In this document: positions 52,123-62,804 of the stretch, one piece after another
Position numbering within the stretch: position 1 is the first letter of the stretch
Layout: each line of letters begins with the position of its first letter
Assembly: GCA_024639765.1 (NCBI GenBank)
Contig: JAHEHU010000002.1
Location: 1-64,000 of the forward strand
DNA: 64,000 bases
Source: Eudoraea sp.
GTDB lineage: Bacteria; Bacteroidota; Bacteroidia; Flavobacteriales; Flavobacteriaceae
Direction: 5' to 3'
Position numbers and translations under genes: made by a program
Notes under the pieces: model-generated
Seen by the model: the letters and a program-made list of their open reading frames with translations, nothing else
Told to the model about the DNA's origin: nothing
The model's database searches: none

Positions 52123-53379
52123 ATGAATGATCCGCTGCAAAAGGTACTGATCATTGGGCTTATTTGGCCAGAGCCAAATGCTACGGCGGCCGGAACACGT
52201 ACCTTGCAGATCATCCAATTCTTTAAGGAACAAGGTTACCACGTTACTTTCAGTTCGGCCTCAACAAAAACGTCTTACAGCACTTCTTTAAATGAACTGG
52301 GGGTAGAGACAGTTCAGATAACCTTAAATCATCCTAGTTTCGATCATTTTATCAAGGAATTGAAGCCTCAGATCGTAGTATTCGATCGATTCCTGACGGA
52401 AGAGTATTTTGGATGGCGCGTGGCGCAACAGCTACCTCAAACTATACGCATAATTGATACTCAGGACCTTCATTCTTTAAGAAGAAGCAGGGAAAAAGCT
52501 ATAAAAGAAGGAACAAGTTTTACTTCTAAGTACTGGCTTGCCCAGGACATCACCAAACGCGAACTCGCAAGTATATTCAGATCCGATATTTCATTGATCA
52601 TATCATTTTATGAGCTGGAATGGTTGCGTTCGCATACACCCATAGATGAATCATTGTTGTGCTATCTGCCTTTTGTAATAAAGGATTCAGAAGCAACAGC
52701 CATGGATGCCGAATTGGCGTTTGAAGACCGCTCAGATTTTGTCTTTATCGGTAATGGGAAACACCCTCCCAATATTGACGCTATCGAGAATCTTAAGACA
52801 TCTATATGGCCTATAATAGAAAAAATATTACCTGAGGTTTCGCTACATATTTACGGTCCATACCTGCCACCTAAAATTGAGGCATTTCACAATCCGGTGG
52901 AGAGATTTTTTGTTCACGGCTGGGTTGAGGATGCAGAGGAAATGATGCGTAAGGCAAGGGTGAACCTGGCTCCCCTCAGGTATGGGGCCGGACTTAAAGG
53001 AAAAATATTTCTGGCAGCTTCCAATGGAACACCTTCCGTTACTACCACCATAGCAGCAGAGGGAACTCACCTGCATACGATGTCTGATCTCATAGGTACA
53101 GATTCTAATGATTTTGCCAAAAAGGCGATTAACCTATATCAGGATGCCGATTTGTGGCAAAGAAGTAAGGAGGAGGGATATAATACGCTCCAAAAGTTTT
53201 TTGGAAAGAAAGAGAACGAACGCAGGTTGATCAATACATTGCAAAACCTCAAAAATGACTTAATGGCACATAGAAATCAAAATATTGTTGGTAGTATGTT
53301 ACTGCATCATAGCATGGCCAGTACTAAGTATTTATCAAAATGGATCACGCTAAAACAAGAAATGGAGAAAGGGGGATAA
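52123..53379 (+). CDS. glycosyltransferase family 1/4
   Basis: FVFIGNGKHPPNIDAI, LAPLRYGAGLKGKI. Confidence 0.9.
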   Translation: MNDPLQKVLIIGLIWPEPNATAAGTRTLQIIQFFKEQGYHVTFSSASTKTSYSTSLNELGVETVQITLNHPSFDHFIKELKPQIVVFDRFLTEEYFGWRVAQQLPQTIRIIDTQDLHSLRRSREKAIKEGTSFTSKYWLAQDITKRELASIFRSDISLIISFYELEWLRSHTPIDESLLCYLPFVIKDSEATAMDAELAFEDRSDFVFIGNGKHPPNIDAIENLKTSIWPIIEKILPEVSLHIYGPYLPPKIEAFHNPVERFFVHGWVEDAEEMMRKARVNLAPLRYGAGLKGKIFLAASNGTPSVTTTIAAEGTHLHTMSDLIGTDSNDFAKKAINLYQDADLWQRSKEEGYNTLQKFFGKKENERRLINTLQNLKNDLMAHRNQNIVGSMLLHHSMASTKYLSKWITLKQEMEKGG

Positions 53380-53447
53380 GATCACAATCCAATTCTTTAA
53401 TAGATTGTTAGGAGCGTATAGATGGCTTATCTTTACAGACCAAAAAA

Positions 53448-54299
53448 ATGTATATGAGTTCAACCATAAAATGGACCACAGCAAGGGAATTTGAAGACAT
53501 TACGTATAAAAAGTGCAACGGAGTGGCGCGTATTGCTTTCAACCGCCCTAATGTTCGGAATGCTTTCAGACCAAAAACTACCAGGGAACTATACGAAGCT
53601 TTTTACGATGCTCAGGAAGATACTTCCATAGGGGTTGTATTATTATCTGCAGAAGGCCCATCCACAAAAGATGGGATCTATTCTTTTTGTAGTGGTGGGG
53701 ATCAGAAAGCCCGGGGCCATAAAGGATATGTTGGAGATGATGGGTATCATAGATTGAATATTCTAGAGGTTCAACGGTTGATCCGTTTTATGCCCAAGGT
53801 AGTGATCGCAGTAGTACCCGGCTGGGCTGTAGGAGGAGGGCATAGTCTGCATGTGGTATGTGACCTTACCTTAGCAAGTAAGGAACATGCACTCTTTAAA
53901 CAAACGGATGCTGATGTGACTAGTTTTGACGGGGGCTATGGTTCTGCCTACCTTGCCAAGATGGTTGGACAGAAAAAGGCTCGTGAGATCTTCTTTTTGG
54001 GGAGAACCTATTCGGCCCAAGAAGCTTATGAGATGGGGATGGTAAATGCCATCATACCGCATGAAGAACTTGAAGACACAGCCTTTTCATGGGCACAGGA
54101 AATACTTGAGAAATCACCTACTTCCATTAAAATGCTAAAATTTGCCATGAACCTTACTGATGATGGCATGGTAGGACAGCAGGTTTTTGCAGGTGAAGCC
54201 ACCAGACTGGCCTATATGACAGAAGAAGCCAAAGAAGGGAGAAATGCCTTTCTGGAAAAACGCAAACCCGATTTTGGGAAAGATAATTGGATTCCCTAA
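53448..54299 (+). CDS. menB: 1,4-dihydroxy-2-naphthoyl-CoA synthase
   Basis: Crotonase fold; FCSGGDQKARGHKGYVGDDG, DADVTSFDGGYGSAYLA, FLEKRKPDF. Confidence 0.95.
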   Translation: MYMSSTIKWTTAREFEDITYKKCNGVARIAFNRPNVRNAFRPKTTRELYEAFYDAQEDTSIGVVLLSAEGPSTKDGIYSFCSGGDQKARGHKGYVGDDGYHRLNILEVQRLIRFMPKVVIAVVPGWAVGGGHSLHVVCDLTLASKEHALFKQTDADVTSFDGGYGSAYLAKMVGQKKAREIFFLGRTYSAQEAYEMGMVNAIIPHEELEDTAFSWAQEILEKSPTSIKMLKFAMNLTDDGMVGQQVFAGEATRLAYMTEEAKEGRNAFLEKRKPDFGKDNWIP

Positions 54300-54330
54300 A
54301 ATAAACTTCATTTAAAATATGGTTCAATTA

Positions 54331-54365
54331 AAAAGGGCCCTGTCTTTTACGATCAGGACCCTTTT
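54331..54365 (+). terminator. Rho-independent terminator after menB
   Basis: AAAAGGGCCCTG ... CAGGACCCTTTT with one internal mismatch. Confidence 0.7.
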
Positions 54366-54522
54366 ACGAGAACACTATATGAAAATGAAAAAATTAACTC
54401 CTTGTTAATTACATAGTAAACCTACGTTACAAATCCAGCCTTTCACAATTATTGTTGTCAAGACTTCTTCTTTTGTGGTGAAAAGACCTTTTTCTGTTAC
54501 GGAATAATGTAAACCAAGAAAA

Positions 54523-55854
54523 TTATTGGATAGCTTGCAGGATTTCTTTGAGGAAGGTGTTGGTATTAAACTGAGGTTCTTCAGCCAAACCCGTTCTTAT
54601 GACTACCAGATCCATAGATGGAATAATAAAAACATGTTGCCCCTGGTACCCATTGGCAGAATACATGTCTCTAGGAACATCAGGAAATTTGCCATTGGCA
54701 TTAAGCCAGAAATGTGCGCCATATACCCCATCAGAATGGCGTGTGGGAGTGGTTATATAAGTGATCCAATTAGGGTCGAACAATTGTTCCCCGTTCCAGG
54801 ATCCCTTATGAAGATATAACTGGCCAAACCGTCCCCAGTCCCTGGTGTTGGCCCAGCCGTAGGAAGAACCGACGAAATTCCCGACTAGATCAGTTTCAAG
54901 GATCATAGAATGCATACCAATTCTGTCTATCAGTGCCTTGTAAGGAAAATTCAGATAATTCTGGTATTTGTCAAACTTGGTTCGCATCAACCCTGAAAGT
55001 AAATTGGAAGTTCCGGATGAGTAGTTCCATACATCGGTAGGCGGGGCCACGACTTCTTTTTTGGCCTGCGAGGCAGCCATGTTAGATTCCATAAATAACA
55101 TCTTAGTAACATCAGAAATAGTAGAATAATCCTCATCCCATGCCAATCCGCTTTGCATCCGCAGCAGGTGGTTTAAAGTGATGTCTCTTCGTTCGTCTTC
55201 CTGCCAGGAGGGAAGGGGCACAGGATCTGCGACCGATAATTTTCCCTGATATTCCAAAATTCCATATAACGTGCCCAAAATACTCTTGGTCATAGACCAT
55301 CCAAGTATTGGGGTGCTTTCATCAAAGCCACTTATATAACGCTCTGCAAGGATATGATCCTTGTAAAGGACCAGTACTGTCCTTGTCTTAACAGTATCCG
55401 CAAATACATGATCCAGCGCCTTTTCGAGTTGCTTGTAATCTACATTTTGAAAGAGCGTATCTACTGCTTTTTCGTGTCCAAAAGGGTAGGGTAGCGCTAT
55501 ATTATTATGAGTTCTCTTTGGTGCTTGCGTGTACAGATCCACATCTATATCACCATTGATCAAAACACATCCCAGTCCGTCCCTGCAAACAGCTTCCCGC
55601 TCCATAAGGCCAAGAACGGCAGCCATGCCCTTCTTTTCGGAAACATCGTATTTGGAGGTTGCCAACTTTACCAAAGGCACATTGTTGTCATTTTCTGCAA
55701 CAGAGCTCAATGTTCTGCCCGCTATATATATGGAAGAGGCCGTGCTTTTGGCAGCAAAACCAGAGATCAAATTCAATTTAGGATACTGCCATGCCACTAC
55801 GGTAATAAGGATAACAATAAGAAGCAGGATGAGTCTTTTTATATTTTTATTCAT
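54523..55854 (-). CDS. serine hydrolase (beta-lactamase class C-like)
   Basis: SMTKSILG (SxxK), WNYSSGTSNLL (YxS). Confidence 0.92.
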   Translation of the reverse strand: MNKNIKRLILLLIVILITVVAWQYPKLNLISGFAAKSTASSIYIAGRTLSSVAENDNNVPLVKLATSKYDVSEKKGMAAVLGLMEREAVCRDGLGCVLINGDIDVDLYTQAPKRTHNNIALPYPFGHEKAVDTLFQNVDYKQLEKALDHVFADTVKTRTVLVLYKDHILAERYISGFDESTPILGWSMTKSILGTLYGILEYQGKLSVADPVPLPSWQEDERRDITLNHLLRMQSGLAWDEDYSTISDVTKMLFMESNMAASQAKKEVVAPPTDVWNYSSGTSNLLSGLMRTKFDKYQNYLNFPYKALIDRIGMHSMILETDLVGNFVGSSYGWANTRDWGRFGQLYLHKGSWNGEQLFDPNWITYITTPTRHSDGVYGAHFWLNANGKFPDVPRDMYSANGYQGQHVFIIPSMDLVVIRTGLAEEPQFNTNTFLKEILQAIQ

Positions 55855-56020
55855 ATGATATATGTAATTTGTAACTTTCTGACCTGGTCATAAAGAAAGG
55901 CTTAACATCCGATCTTCCAGGCAAGAACTTAGAGAGCAAGATAATAGATTTACGTAAGTTAAAAATGGAACAACTGTATTTTATAATCAATGATTGCATC
56001 CTACAGTCACCTCAGTTCAT

Positions 56021-57541
56021 ATGAATAAATACCAAATAGTAAGAGCCTTCACCATTGTCCTTATTTTCTGCGGCCTTGGCAGTTGCCAGAAAGATAAGGA
56101 TCAAAGGGCAGAGGCTTTATTTGAGATGCATTGTGGTAGTTGCCATTTGGTGCCCAAACGAGAGGATCTTCCAAAAGAAATCTGGAAGAAGGAAATTTTA
56201 CCAAATATGGCAGCCAGAATGGGCCTGAGAGAGGACAACTACAATCCCCTCAAAGGACTGTCTTATGAAGAAATGGAGGCCGTTATAAAAACTGGCATTT
56301 ATCCGCTTTCATCCACTATAACGTTGCAAGACTGGCAATTGCTTAAGGAATATATTATCGCCGGCGCACCAGATTCACTTAATTCCCAGGTTAGCCAAAT
56401 TAGATCATCCGAGTTATCAGGTTTTTTTCCAATTCAAATTTCCTTTGACCAGCCAAAACAACGATCCTATACTTATCTTGAATTTAAGCAAGCGTTAAAC
56501 AAGTTGATATTGGGAGATATGGCAGGTGATGTAATGGTCTATGATCTAAAAAACGGTCTTACTGCTAAAGGGAACTATGGAAGCCCGGTAATTTCGTATA
56601 ATGAAGTCTTTAAGGAAACCTTTGTCACTGCTATTGGAAATATCCATCCCAGCGCTATTTCTAAGGGAAATGTATTTAAGATTAGCGGCTCGGATACCCT
56701 ATCTATTTTATCAGCATTGCACAGACCTGTTCATACAGTTACCGAAGATCTAAACGATAATGGAGCAGTTGAATTGGTCATTAGTGAATTTGGAGATCTT
56801 ACGGGTGAATTAACGCTATTTGCATTGAATGAACGTGGTGAATACGATAAAACTATTTTGCTGAATCAACCCGGTACTATCCGTGTGGTTGCACAAGATA
56901 TGGATAATGATGGTCGAAAAGATCTTGTTGCCCTCACTTCGCAGGGTGATGAAAGCATTACAATATTGTATCAAAAGCAAGATCTGTCCTTCGAAGCACA
57001 CAAGGTACTTCGCTTTAGTCCGGTATATGGCAGTAGTTGGTTTGAACTTTTAGATTATGATGGCGATGGGGATCTGGATCTGGTGACTGTTCATGGAGAC
57101 AATGCAGATAAGTCTTATGTGCAAAAACCCTATCATGGTATGCGGTTGCACTTAAATGATGGAAAAAACAACTTTACAGAAGTGTTCTTCTATCCTTTGA
57201 ATGGCGCTACACGGGTAGTAACATCGGATTTTGACAAGGATGGAGACTATGATTTTGGCCTCCTTTCTACCTTTCCCGATTACGAGAATGCGGCTGACCG
57301 ATCTTTTGTATTTTTGGAAAATAAGGATCGCAAGACCTATTCCTTTGAAACGTTTACCACAGAAGCATCCTTAAAGGGGAAGTGGTTTCTGATGACCAGC
57401 GGTGATATGGACGGGGATGGTGATGAAGATATCATTTTAAGCAGTTTTGCGCTTCCCTTTATTCCTGCTCCCAAGGAATATGCCGAACTATGGAAACAAG
57501 AAGCCATCGATCTAATGATCTTGGAAAACAGATATCAATAA
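56021..57541 (+). CDS. FG-GAP/VCBS-repeat lipoprotein with c-type heme motif
   Basis: Lipobox LGSC, MHCGSCH, repeated DxDxDGxxD motifs. Confidence 0.85.
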   Translation: MNKYQIVRAFTIVLIFCGLGSCQKDKDQRAEALFEMHCGSCHLVPKREDLPKEIWKKEILPNMAARMGLREDNYNPLKGLSYEEMEAVIKTGIYPLSSTITLQDWQLLKEYIIAGAPDSLNSQVSQIRSSELSGFFPIQISFDQPKQRSYTYLEFKQALNKLILGDMAGDVMVYDLKNGLTAKGNYGSPVISYNEVFKETFVTAIGNIHPSAISKGNVFKISGSDTLSILSALHRPVHTVTEDLNDNGAVELVISEFGDLTGELTLFALNERGEYDKTILLNQPGTIRVVAQDMDNDGRKDLVALTSQGDESITILYQKQDLSFEAHKVLRFSPVYGSSWFELLDYDGDGDLDLVTVHGDNADKSYVQKPYHGMRLHLNDGKNNFTEVFFYPLNGATRVVTSDFDKDGDYDFGLLSTFPDYENAADRSFVFLENKDRKTYSFETFTTEASLKGKWFLMTSGDMDGDGDEDIILSSFALPFIPAPKEYAELWKQEAIDLMILENRYQ

Positions 57542-57546
57542 TTAGA

Positions 57547-57975
57547 ATGCCACACAAATTCTATATGTGTTTTTTAATCGCTTTTATTGGGCTAACTGCC
57601 GGGTGTATGGAAGAGGAAGAAAAATGGACCTGGGTTCCTTTGGAGGTAACGGCAACTGCCTACAATTCTGTCATCGCCCAAACCAAAAGTATCCCAAATG
57701 TTGCGGCTTGGGGGGATACACTTAGACCAGGCATGAAATGTATTGCTGTGTCAAAAGATCTTTTTAAAAAGGGTTTGAAGAGAAATACACCTGTAAAGAT
57801 CGAAGGATTTGAAGGTGTTTTCCTTGTAAAGGACAGAATGCATTCGAGATGGGAGAACAGGATAGACATCTATATGGGAGAAGATATACAAATGGCCAGG
57901 GAATGGGGGAGAAAGAAGGTTACTATACTCTATGGCCTGCCACTTACAAAATCAGAAGAAAAGACAAAAGAATAG
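57547..57975 (+). CDS. 3D domain-containing lipoprotein
   Basis: Lipobox LTAGC; VTATAYNS...WGDTLRPG...VKDRMHSRWENRIDIYMG. Confidence 0.85.
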   Translation: MPHKFYMCFLIAFIGLTAGCMEEEEKWTWVPLEVTATAYNSVIAQTKSIPNVAAWGDTLRPGMKCIAVSKDLFKKGLKRNTPVKIEGFEGVFLVKDRMHSRWENRIDIYMGEDIQMAREWGRKKVTILYGLPLTKSEEKTKE

Positions 57976-57978
57976 TAC

Positions 57979-58647
57979 ATGAAAAAACGGTTGACATCGT
58001 GTTTTTTTAGCCTATGTGCTGTGTTGTTACTCCTAACTTCCTGTGCAACTACAAGGATTATAGACAGGCCAATCATTTTTAATGAGGAACGGGAGCAACT
58101 TACAAAGGAATATGTAACGGAGCGTTATGGTATTGATACTCCATCTATTACCATAGTTCCTAAGATGATCGTTCTGCATTGGACAGCCATCCCTACCCTG
58201 GAAGGTTCTTTTGATGCGTTTAATGACCCTACTATTCCTCAATGGAGGACCCTCGTGGGCGGTGCGAGCGGGCTCAATGTGTCTTCACATTTTTTAGTAG
58301 CACAGGACGGAACCATCTACCGACTTATGCCAGAAACGGTGATGGGAAGACATGTTATTGGCCTTAACCATTGTGCCATAGGCATTGAGAATGTTGGTGG
58401 TACGGAAGAAACACCATTAACCAAGGCTCAATTGCAAGCCAATATATGGTTGGTGAACTACTTAAGTAAGAAGTACGAAATTGATTATCTCATTGGGCAT
58501 CACGAGTATACTCGTTTTGAAGGACACGAGCTATGGCTGGAAAAAGACGGAGATTACAGAACAGAAAAGACGGATCCGGGAGACATATTTATGTCGAGTG
58601 TTAGAAAAGCTACCAAAAAATATAAGTTTAAACCAGTACCACAATAA
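57979..58647 (+). CDS. N-acetylmuramoyl-L-alanine amidase lipoprotein
   Basis: Lipobox LTSC; VLHWTAIP, SSHFLVAQDGTIYRLMPE, GHHEYTRF. Confidence 0.9.
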   Translation: MKKRLTSCFFSLCAVLLLLTSCATTRIIDRPIIFNEEREQLTKEYVTERYGIDTPSITIVPKMIVLHWTAIPTLEGSFDAFNDPTIPQWRTLVGGASGLNVSSHFLVAQDGTIYRLMPETVMGRHVIGLNHCAIGIENVGGTEETPLTKAQLQANIWLVNYLSKKYEIDYLIGHHEYTRFEGHELWLEKDGDYRTEKTDPGDIFMSSVRKATKKYKFKPVPQ

Positions 58648-58653
58648 CAATGT

Positions 58654-60141
58654 ATGAAAAATAGTACCATTTTATTACTTGCCCTTCTTCTCAGCGGCTG
58701 TTTTCAAGGCGAATCTCAAGGATCTGATATCACAGCATCGCTTTATGAGACCTATGATGAATACAAAGAGCCTCTGCTTTCTAAACGAAGAATAAAACAT
58801 GCAGATATTCAGGCCCTGATCGCCAAGCAAAAAGATAACCCTGCATTAACTATAAAAAAAGTGGGAACTTCCATTGAAGGAAGGGATCTTACCCTTATCA
58901 GCATGGGTTCAGGTCCAACAGATGTTTTTTTGTGGTCTCAAATGCATGGTAATGAACCAACCGCTACCCAGGCGATCTTTGATATTCTTAACTTTTTTCG
59001 AAGTGATGACTTTAAAAGTGAAAAGGCAGCGATACTTGAGAGTTTAACACTGCACTTTCTTCCAATGCTTAATCCGGATGGGGCAGAACTATTTAAAAGG
59101 GAAAACAGACTGGGAATAGATATCAATAGAGATGCCTTGCGTTTACAATCCCCTGAAGGACAGACACTTAAAAAAGTAAGGGATAGTCTCGAAGCCGATT
59201 TCGGATTTAACCTCCATGACCAAAGTACTTATTACAATGCAGAAAGGACTGAAAAACCAGCAACCATCTCATACCTGGCGCCTGCTTATAACTATGAAAA
59301 GGAAATTAATGAACGCAGGGGTAATGCCATGAAGGTCATTGTATTTATGAATAATATTATTCAGCAGTATGCACCCGGTCAGGTTGGGCGCTACAACGAT
59401 GATTTTGAGCCTCGTGCCTTTGGTGATAACATACAAAAATGGGGAACCAGCACTATTTTGATAGAGTCGGGAGGGTATCCGGAAGATCCTGAAAAACAAG
59501 AAATTAGAAAATTGAATTATGTATCTATTCTTTCAGCGATTTATTCTATTGCAAAGGAGAACTATAAACAAATTTCCCTTGATGCCTATGAAAAGATACC
59601 GGAGAATGATCGAAAGTTATTCGATCTTAAGATTATTGGCGCAACATATCCTTTATTAGGCAATAATTATATACTCGATATCGGAATTAATCAGGTGGAA
59701 GTTGACAAGGAAGGCCACGGAGAATTTTGGTATAGCAGCAGGATCATTGATCAGGGAGATCTCTCAACTTATTATGGGTACGAAACCTTCATGGCCGAAG
59801 GTTACACCATTATTCCCGGCAAAGTATATCCTGAAATACTGAATGCGGACATGGTATCTTTGGCAGATCCGCGAGAATTGCTAAAAAAGGGGTATACCTA
59901 TGTACGTGTAAGGAATATTTCAAAAGAGGCCCTTAACTCCCCAATTCCCTTACATCTTTTAAGTCCCGGATATGAATTGCCGGACTTTAGACTGGAAGCA
60001 GGAAAAAACCCCACTTTTCTCTTGCAGAAAGATGGGGATTATAAGTTTGCCGTCATCAATGGATTCTTAATAGATCTTGGTGAGGCAGCTCCGTCTGTAT
60101 TAAACCAATGGGGACGCAAGAATGCGATGATTTTCCGATGA
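58654..60141 (+). CDS. M14 family metallocarboxypeptidase lipoprotein
   Basis: Lipobox LSGC; QMHGNEPTATQ, NPDGAELFKRENRLGIDINRDA. Confidence 0.92.
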   Translation: MKNSTILLLALLLSGCFQGESQGSDITASLYETYDEYKEPLLSKRRIKHADIQALIAKQKDNPALTIKKVGTSIEGRDLTLISMGSGPTDVFLWSQMHGNEPTATQAIFDILNFFRSDDFKSEKAAILESLTLHFLPMLNPDGAELFKRENRLGIDINRDALRLQSPEGQTLKKVRDSLEADFGFNLHDQSTYYNAERTEKPATISYLAPAYNYEKEINERRGNAMKVIVFMNNIIQQYAPGQVGRYNDDFEPRAFGDNIQKWGTSTILIESGGYPEDPEKQEIRKLNYVSILSAIYSIAKENYKQISLDAYEKIPENDRKLFDLKIIGATYPLLGNNYILDIGINQVEVDKEGHGEFWYSSRIIDQGDLSTYYGYETFMAEGYTIIPGKVYPEILNADMVSLADPRELLKKGYTYVRVRNISKEALNSPIPLHLLSPGYELPDFRLEAGKNPTFLLQKDGDYKFAVINGFLIDLGEAAPSVLNQWGRKNAMIFR

Positions 60142-60171
60142 TTTTCCTAATACTTTACAACGCTTTTCGGA

Positions 60172-60339
60172 TTAAAATCCAAAGCTGAAATGTAATTGAT
60201 TACCATTTATGATAATAGCAATTAACATTACGAAAAGGGTCACTACTATTGAAGTGAATACGGACAAAACAAGGCTTTTAAATCCTTTAGATAAGGATCC
60301 TAAGGCACTCTGACTGATAATTTCGTTAATAACATCCAT
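60172..60339 (-). CDS. 55-aa single-TM protein MDVINEIISQSALGSLSKGFKSLVLSVFTSIVVTLFVMLIAIIINGNQLHFSFGF
   Basis: Complete ORF below the 60-aa track cutoff; one long hydrophobic helix. Confidence 0.5.
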   Translation of the reverse strand: MDVINEIISQSALGSLSKGFKSLVLSVFTSIVVTLFVMLIAIIINGNQLHFSFGF

Positions 60340-60465
60340 GATTTCTTTCTTTTACGTTAAACAATTTTTAGTTTTTAGGATGTACGTTAATCGCGATATA
60401 CATTTGGGTTTCTAAGTATATAACAAGGATGATGCCAAAAACCCTACTTCGTGGTTGTAAATAAA

Positions 60466-60493
60466 AGAAGGAGGACCTTTTGGATCCTCCTTT
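60466..60493 (-). terminator. terminator for the VWA lipoprotein gene (read on the - strand)
   Basis: AAAGGAGGATCCAAAAGGTCCTCCTT then a T-rich tract, minus orientation. Confidence 0.75.
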
Positions 60494-60515
60494 GAATGTT
60501 AGGGAACTACCAATT

Positions 60516-61613
60516 TTATTGGCATCCGCCGGAAAATCCGGTGGCGTTGAATTCTGTTTGTACAGCACCCTGTCTGGAGTCGTCAGTAACGGAAATGGCT
60601 AGATTATTAATGCCACTTCCATCCCTTTTGGGGGTACAATACTCAAAAAGATAAAAACTATTGGCCCTTTCAGATACCCTGAAGGAAATGTCATTAAAGG
60701 TAGTTTCCAATTCTTCCTTGTTTCCTGCAAAGACGCTAAATGTCCTGCCAATTTCGGTAAGTACCTCAGTGTCGATCTCGGCACCTAAACCTATAGTGAA
60801 GAAGGAAATGTTAAGATCTGCGTCTTTTACGGCGGTTAATGCATCTGCCTCTGAATACCTTGAGGCCTGGTCCGTTCCATCCGTGAAAATGACCACAGAG
60901 GCAGCGCTGATAGTTGCGTTACTTCTGGCCTCATCTAATAGCCCTTCAGCGATATCGGTCGATTTGATCACTGCTCCGTAAAGATCAGTAGACGGGTCGT
61001 TACTGATATCTTGTGTGATCCCTTCAATGGCCAGTGTTAATTCATCCTTCACAGCTGTCAGGGGTTGTAATAAATGCAACTCGTCCTCCCCATCGAACCA
61101 ATAAATGGCCATTTTAAAAGAATCCTGAGCTTCAACGGGCATCACATTGTTTACGAAACTTACCGAAGCCGACTTTAGTTCATTTAGGCTTCCGCTCAGC
61201 ACACTGGCACTAAGATCGAGAACTAATAGTGTGTTGTTGTTGAATATTTGTGAGTTTGGGGAGATACGGGCAAATGATTCTGAGGTGGAGATGGTGTTAA
61301 AACAATCATCATTCCTGCCTTGTTCATAGATCGTAAACTGATTGGCAGTTAAACCAGCTACAGGACTGCCATTGGCATCAGAAACCTTGAAAAAGATCGA
61401 TACCTTTCCCGGGAGCGTTGTAAATTGGTCCTGTATAGATAGGATAAGTTCATTCTCTCCAAGATCTAAACAATCATCTACAGGTATTCCCTGTCCCAGA
61501 TCACCTAGCTGATTTATATTATACGAAATATCATCATCGGCATTCCCGCAAGACAAAAGGATTGTAAAAAGACAAAACAATGGAGCTATTCTAAAAAAGA
61601 TTTTCATTTTCAT
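60516..61613 (-). CDS. VWA domain lipoprotein
   Basis: Lipobox LLSC; MIDAS DLSAS; VIFTDGTDQ; start placed at an internal ATG. Confidence 0.85.
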   Translation of the reverse strand: MKMKIFFRIAPLFCLFTILLSCGNADDDISYNINQLGDLGQGIPVDDCLDLGENELILSIQDQFTTLPGKVSIFFKVSDANGSPVAGLTANQFTIYEQGRNDDCFNTISTSESFARISPNSQIFNNNTLLVLDLSASVLSGSLNELKSASVSFVNNVMPVEAQDSFKMAIYWFDGEDELHLLQPLTAVKDELTLAIEGITQDISNDPSTDLYGAVIKSTDIAEGLLDEARSNATISAASVVIFTDGTDQASRYSEADALTAVKDADLNISFFTIGLGAEIDTEVLTEIGRTFSVFAGNKEELETTFNDISFRVSERANSFYLFEYCTPKRDGSGINNLAISVTDDSRQGAVQTEFNATGFSGGCQ

Positions 61614-62198
61614 AGTATTAGGTTCAACCTCCAAAACGCAATATTATTCATTTAAGTATGGACTGGGAAATATTTTTTAAAAAGGGTGTGTAGATCATTA
61701 AAATAGGGGTTTTGAATGGAATTGAGAGAACTAATTGGTAAGTCTTCGTTTTTGATATGAAAAAAGAAATAACTCATGACTGTCGTGATCTTATTTACTT
61801 GTTTCTGTAATTGAGGAAGTTATGATCAGGTGAATCTTTTCAAAATAAATGGTTTCATTATATTAGAACCGGGGATGATTGAGGGTGCCAAAATCACCCT
61901 GGTACCATTTACACAAACTAAAACAAAGACTTAAGTTGTATCGCAAATCAAAAAAGATATTTTTAACCTCCAAAGATGGAGAAGGAATCTGTAAAAAGGG
62001 TCCTATTGATTTTTGCTGGCCAGCGCTGCCTTCTTTTAATAGAAAGTAAATAGTACGAATACTGGTTCCCAGAAAGGGATCCTAAGTGGATACGTTTTGT
62101 GGAAGTTTTAATAAAAAAATAGATTGGTTTATGGCGGTTCGCAATAGATTTCAGGAAAAATCACGAGAGAAGGAAGTATCAATTCATAGTTCCTACAA

Positions 62199-62804
62199 AT
62201 GAATATTGCCGCGCTCATACTTGCCGCCGGTAGTTCTTCTCGTATGGGGGAGGCTAAACAACTGTTGCCTTGGTCAAAAACTACCTTATTGGGTAACGCA
62301 ATACAGGTTGCCAATAATTCTACTGTAGATAAGGTGTTCGTCGTTTTGGGTGCAGAAGCTGATAGGATTCAAAAAACACTGGGGCCACAAAGCCAGGAAG
62401 TTATTATTAATAAGAATTGGAAGGAGGGCCTTGGTTCCTCTATTAGTGCAGGTATTTCGGAAATAGAAAAGTCAAAAGATGTCTTCCATGCCATTCTCAT
62501 TCTGTTGGCAGATCAACCTTTTATAGATACCATCTATATAAATTCCTTGGTAGAACATTTCAAGGCAGAAGATGGGAAAATAATTGCTACTCAATACGGA
62601 CCTAACTTAGGGGTTCCGGCGATATTTGATAAAGCCTTATTTTCTGGGTTGCAAGCGCTGAAAGGGGATGAAGGGGCAAGTAAGTTGATAAAAAGTAATA
62701 GCGAGATTTGTTATGGTGTTGATCCTAAAAAAAAGACAACAGATTTGGATACCCCGGAGGACTATGCTATTTTCAAAGCAGTAAATTCAAAAAATAAGAC
62801 ATGA
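62199..62804 (+). CDS. MobA-like nucleotidyltransferase
   Basis: ALILAAGSSSRMGEAKQLLPW, LADQPFID. Confidence 0.93.
   Translation: MNIAALILAAGSSSRMGEAKQLLPWSKTTLLGNAIQVANNSTVDKVFVVLGAEADRIQKTLGPQSQEVIINKNWKEGLGSSISAGISEIEKSKDVFHAILILLADQPFIDTIYINSLVEHFKAEDGKIIATQYGPNLGVPAIFDKALFSGLQALKGDEGASKLIKSNSEICYGVDPKKKTTDLDTPEDYAIFKAVNSKNKT

Noticed and set aside
54379-54408. 9-codon ORF MKMKKLTPC* downstream of menB
   Set aside because: Too short, after a terminator, no downstream operon to regulate.
61880-62050. Open frame without ATG in the long intergenic region (VPKSPWYHLHKLKQ...FCWPALPSFNRK)
   Set aside because: No plausible start, no promoter-like box, no family resemblance; may be chance or decayed remnant.
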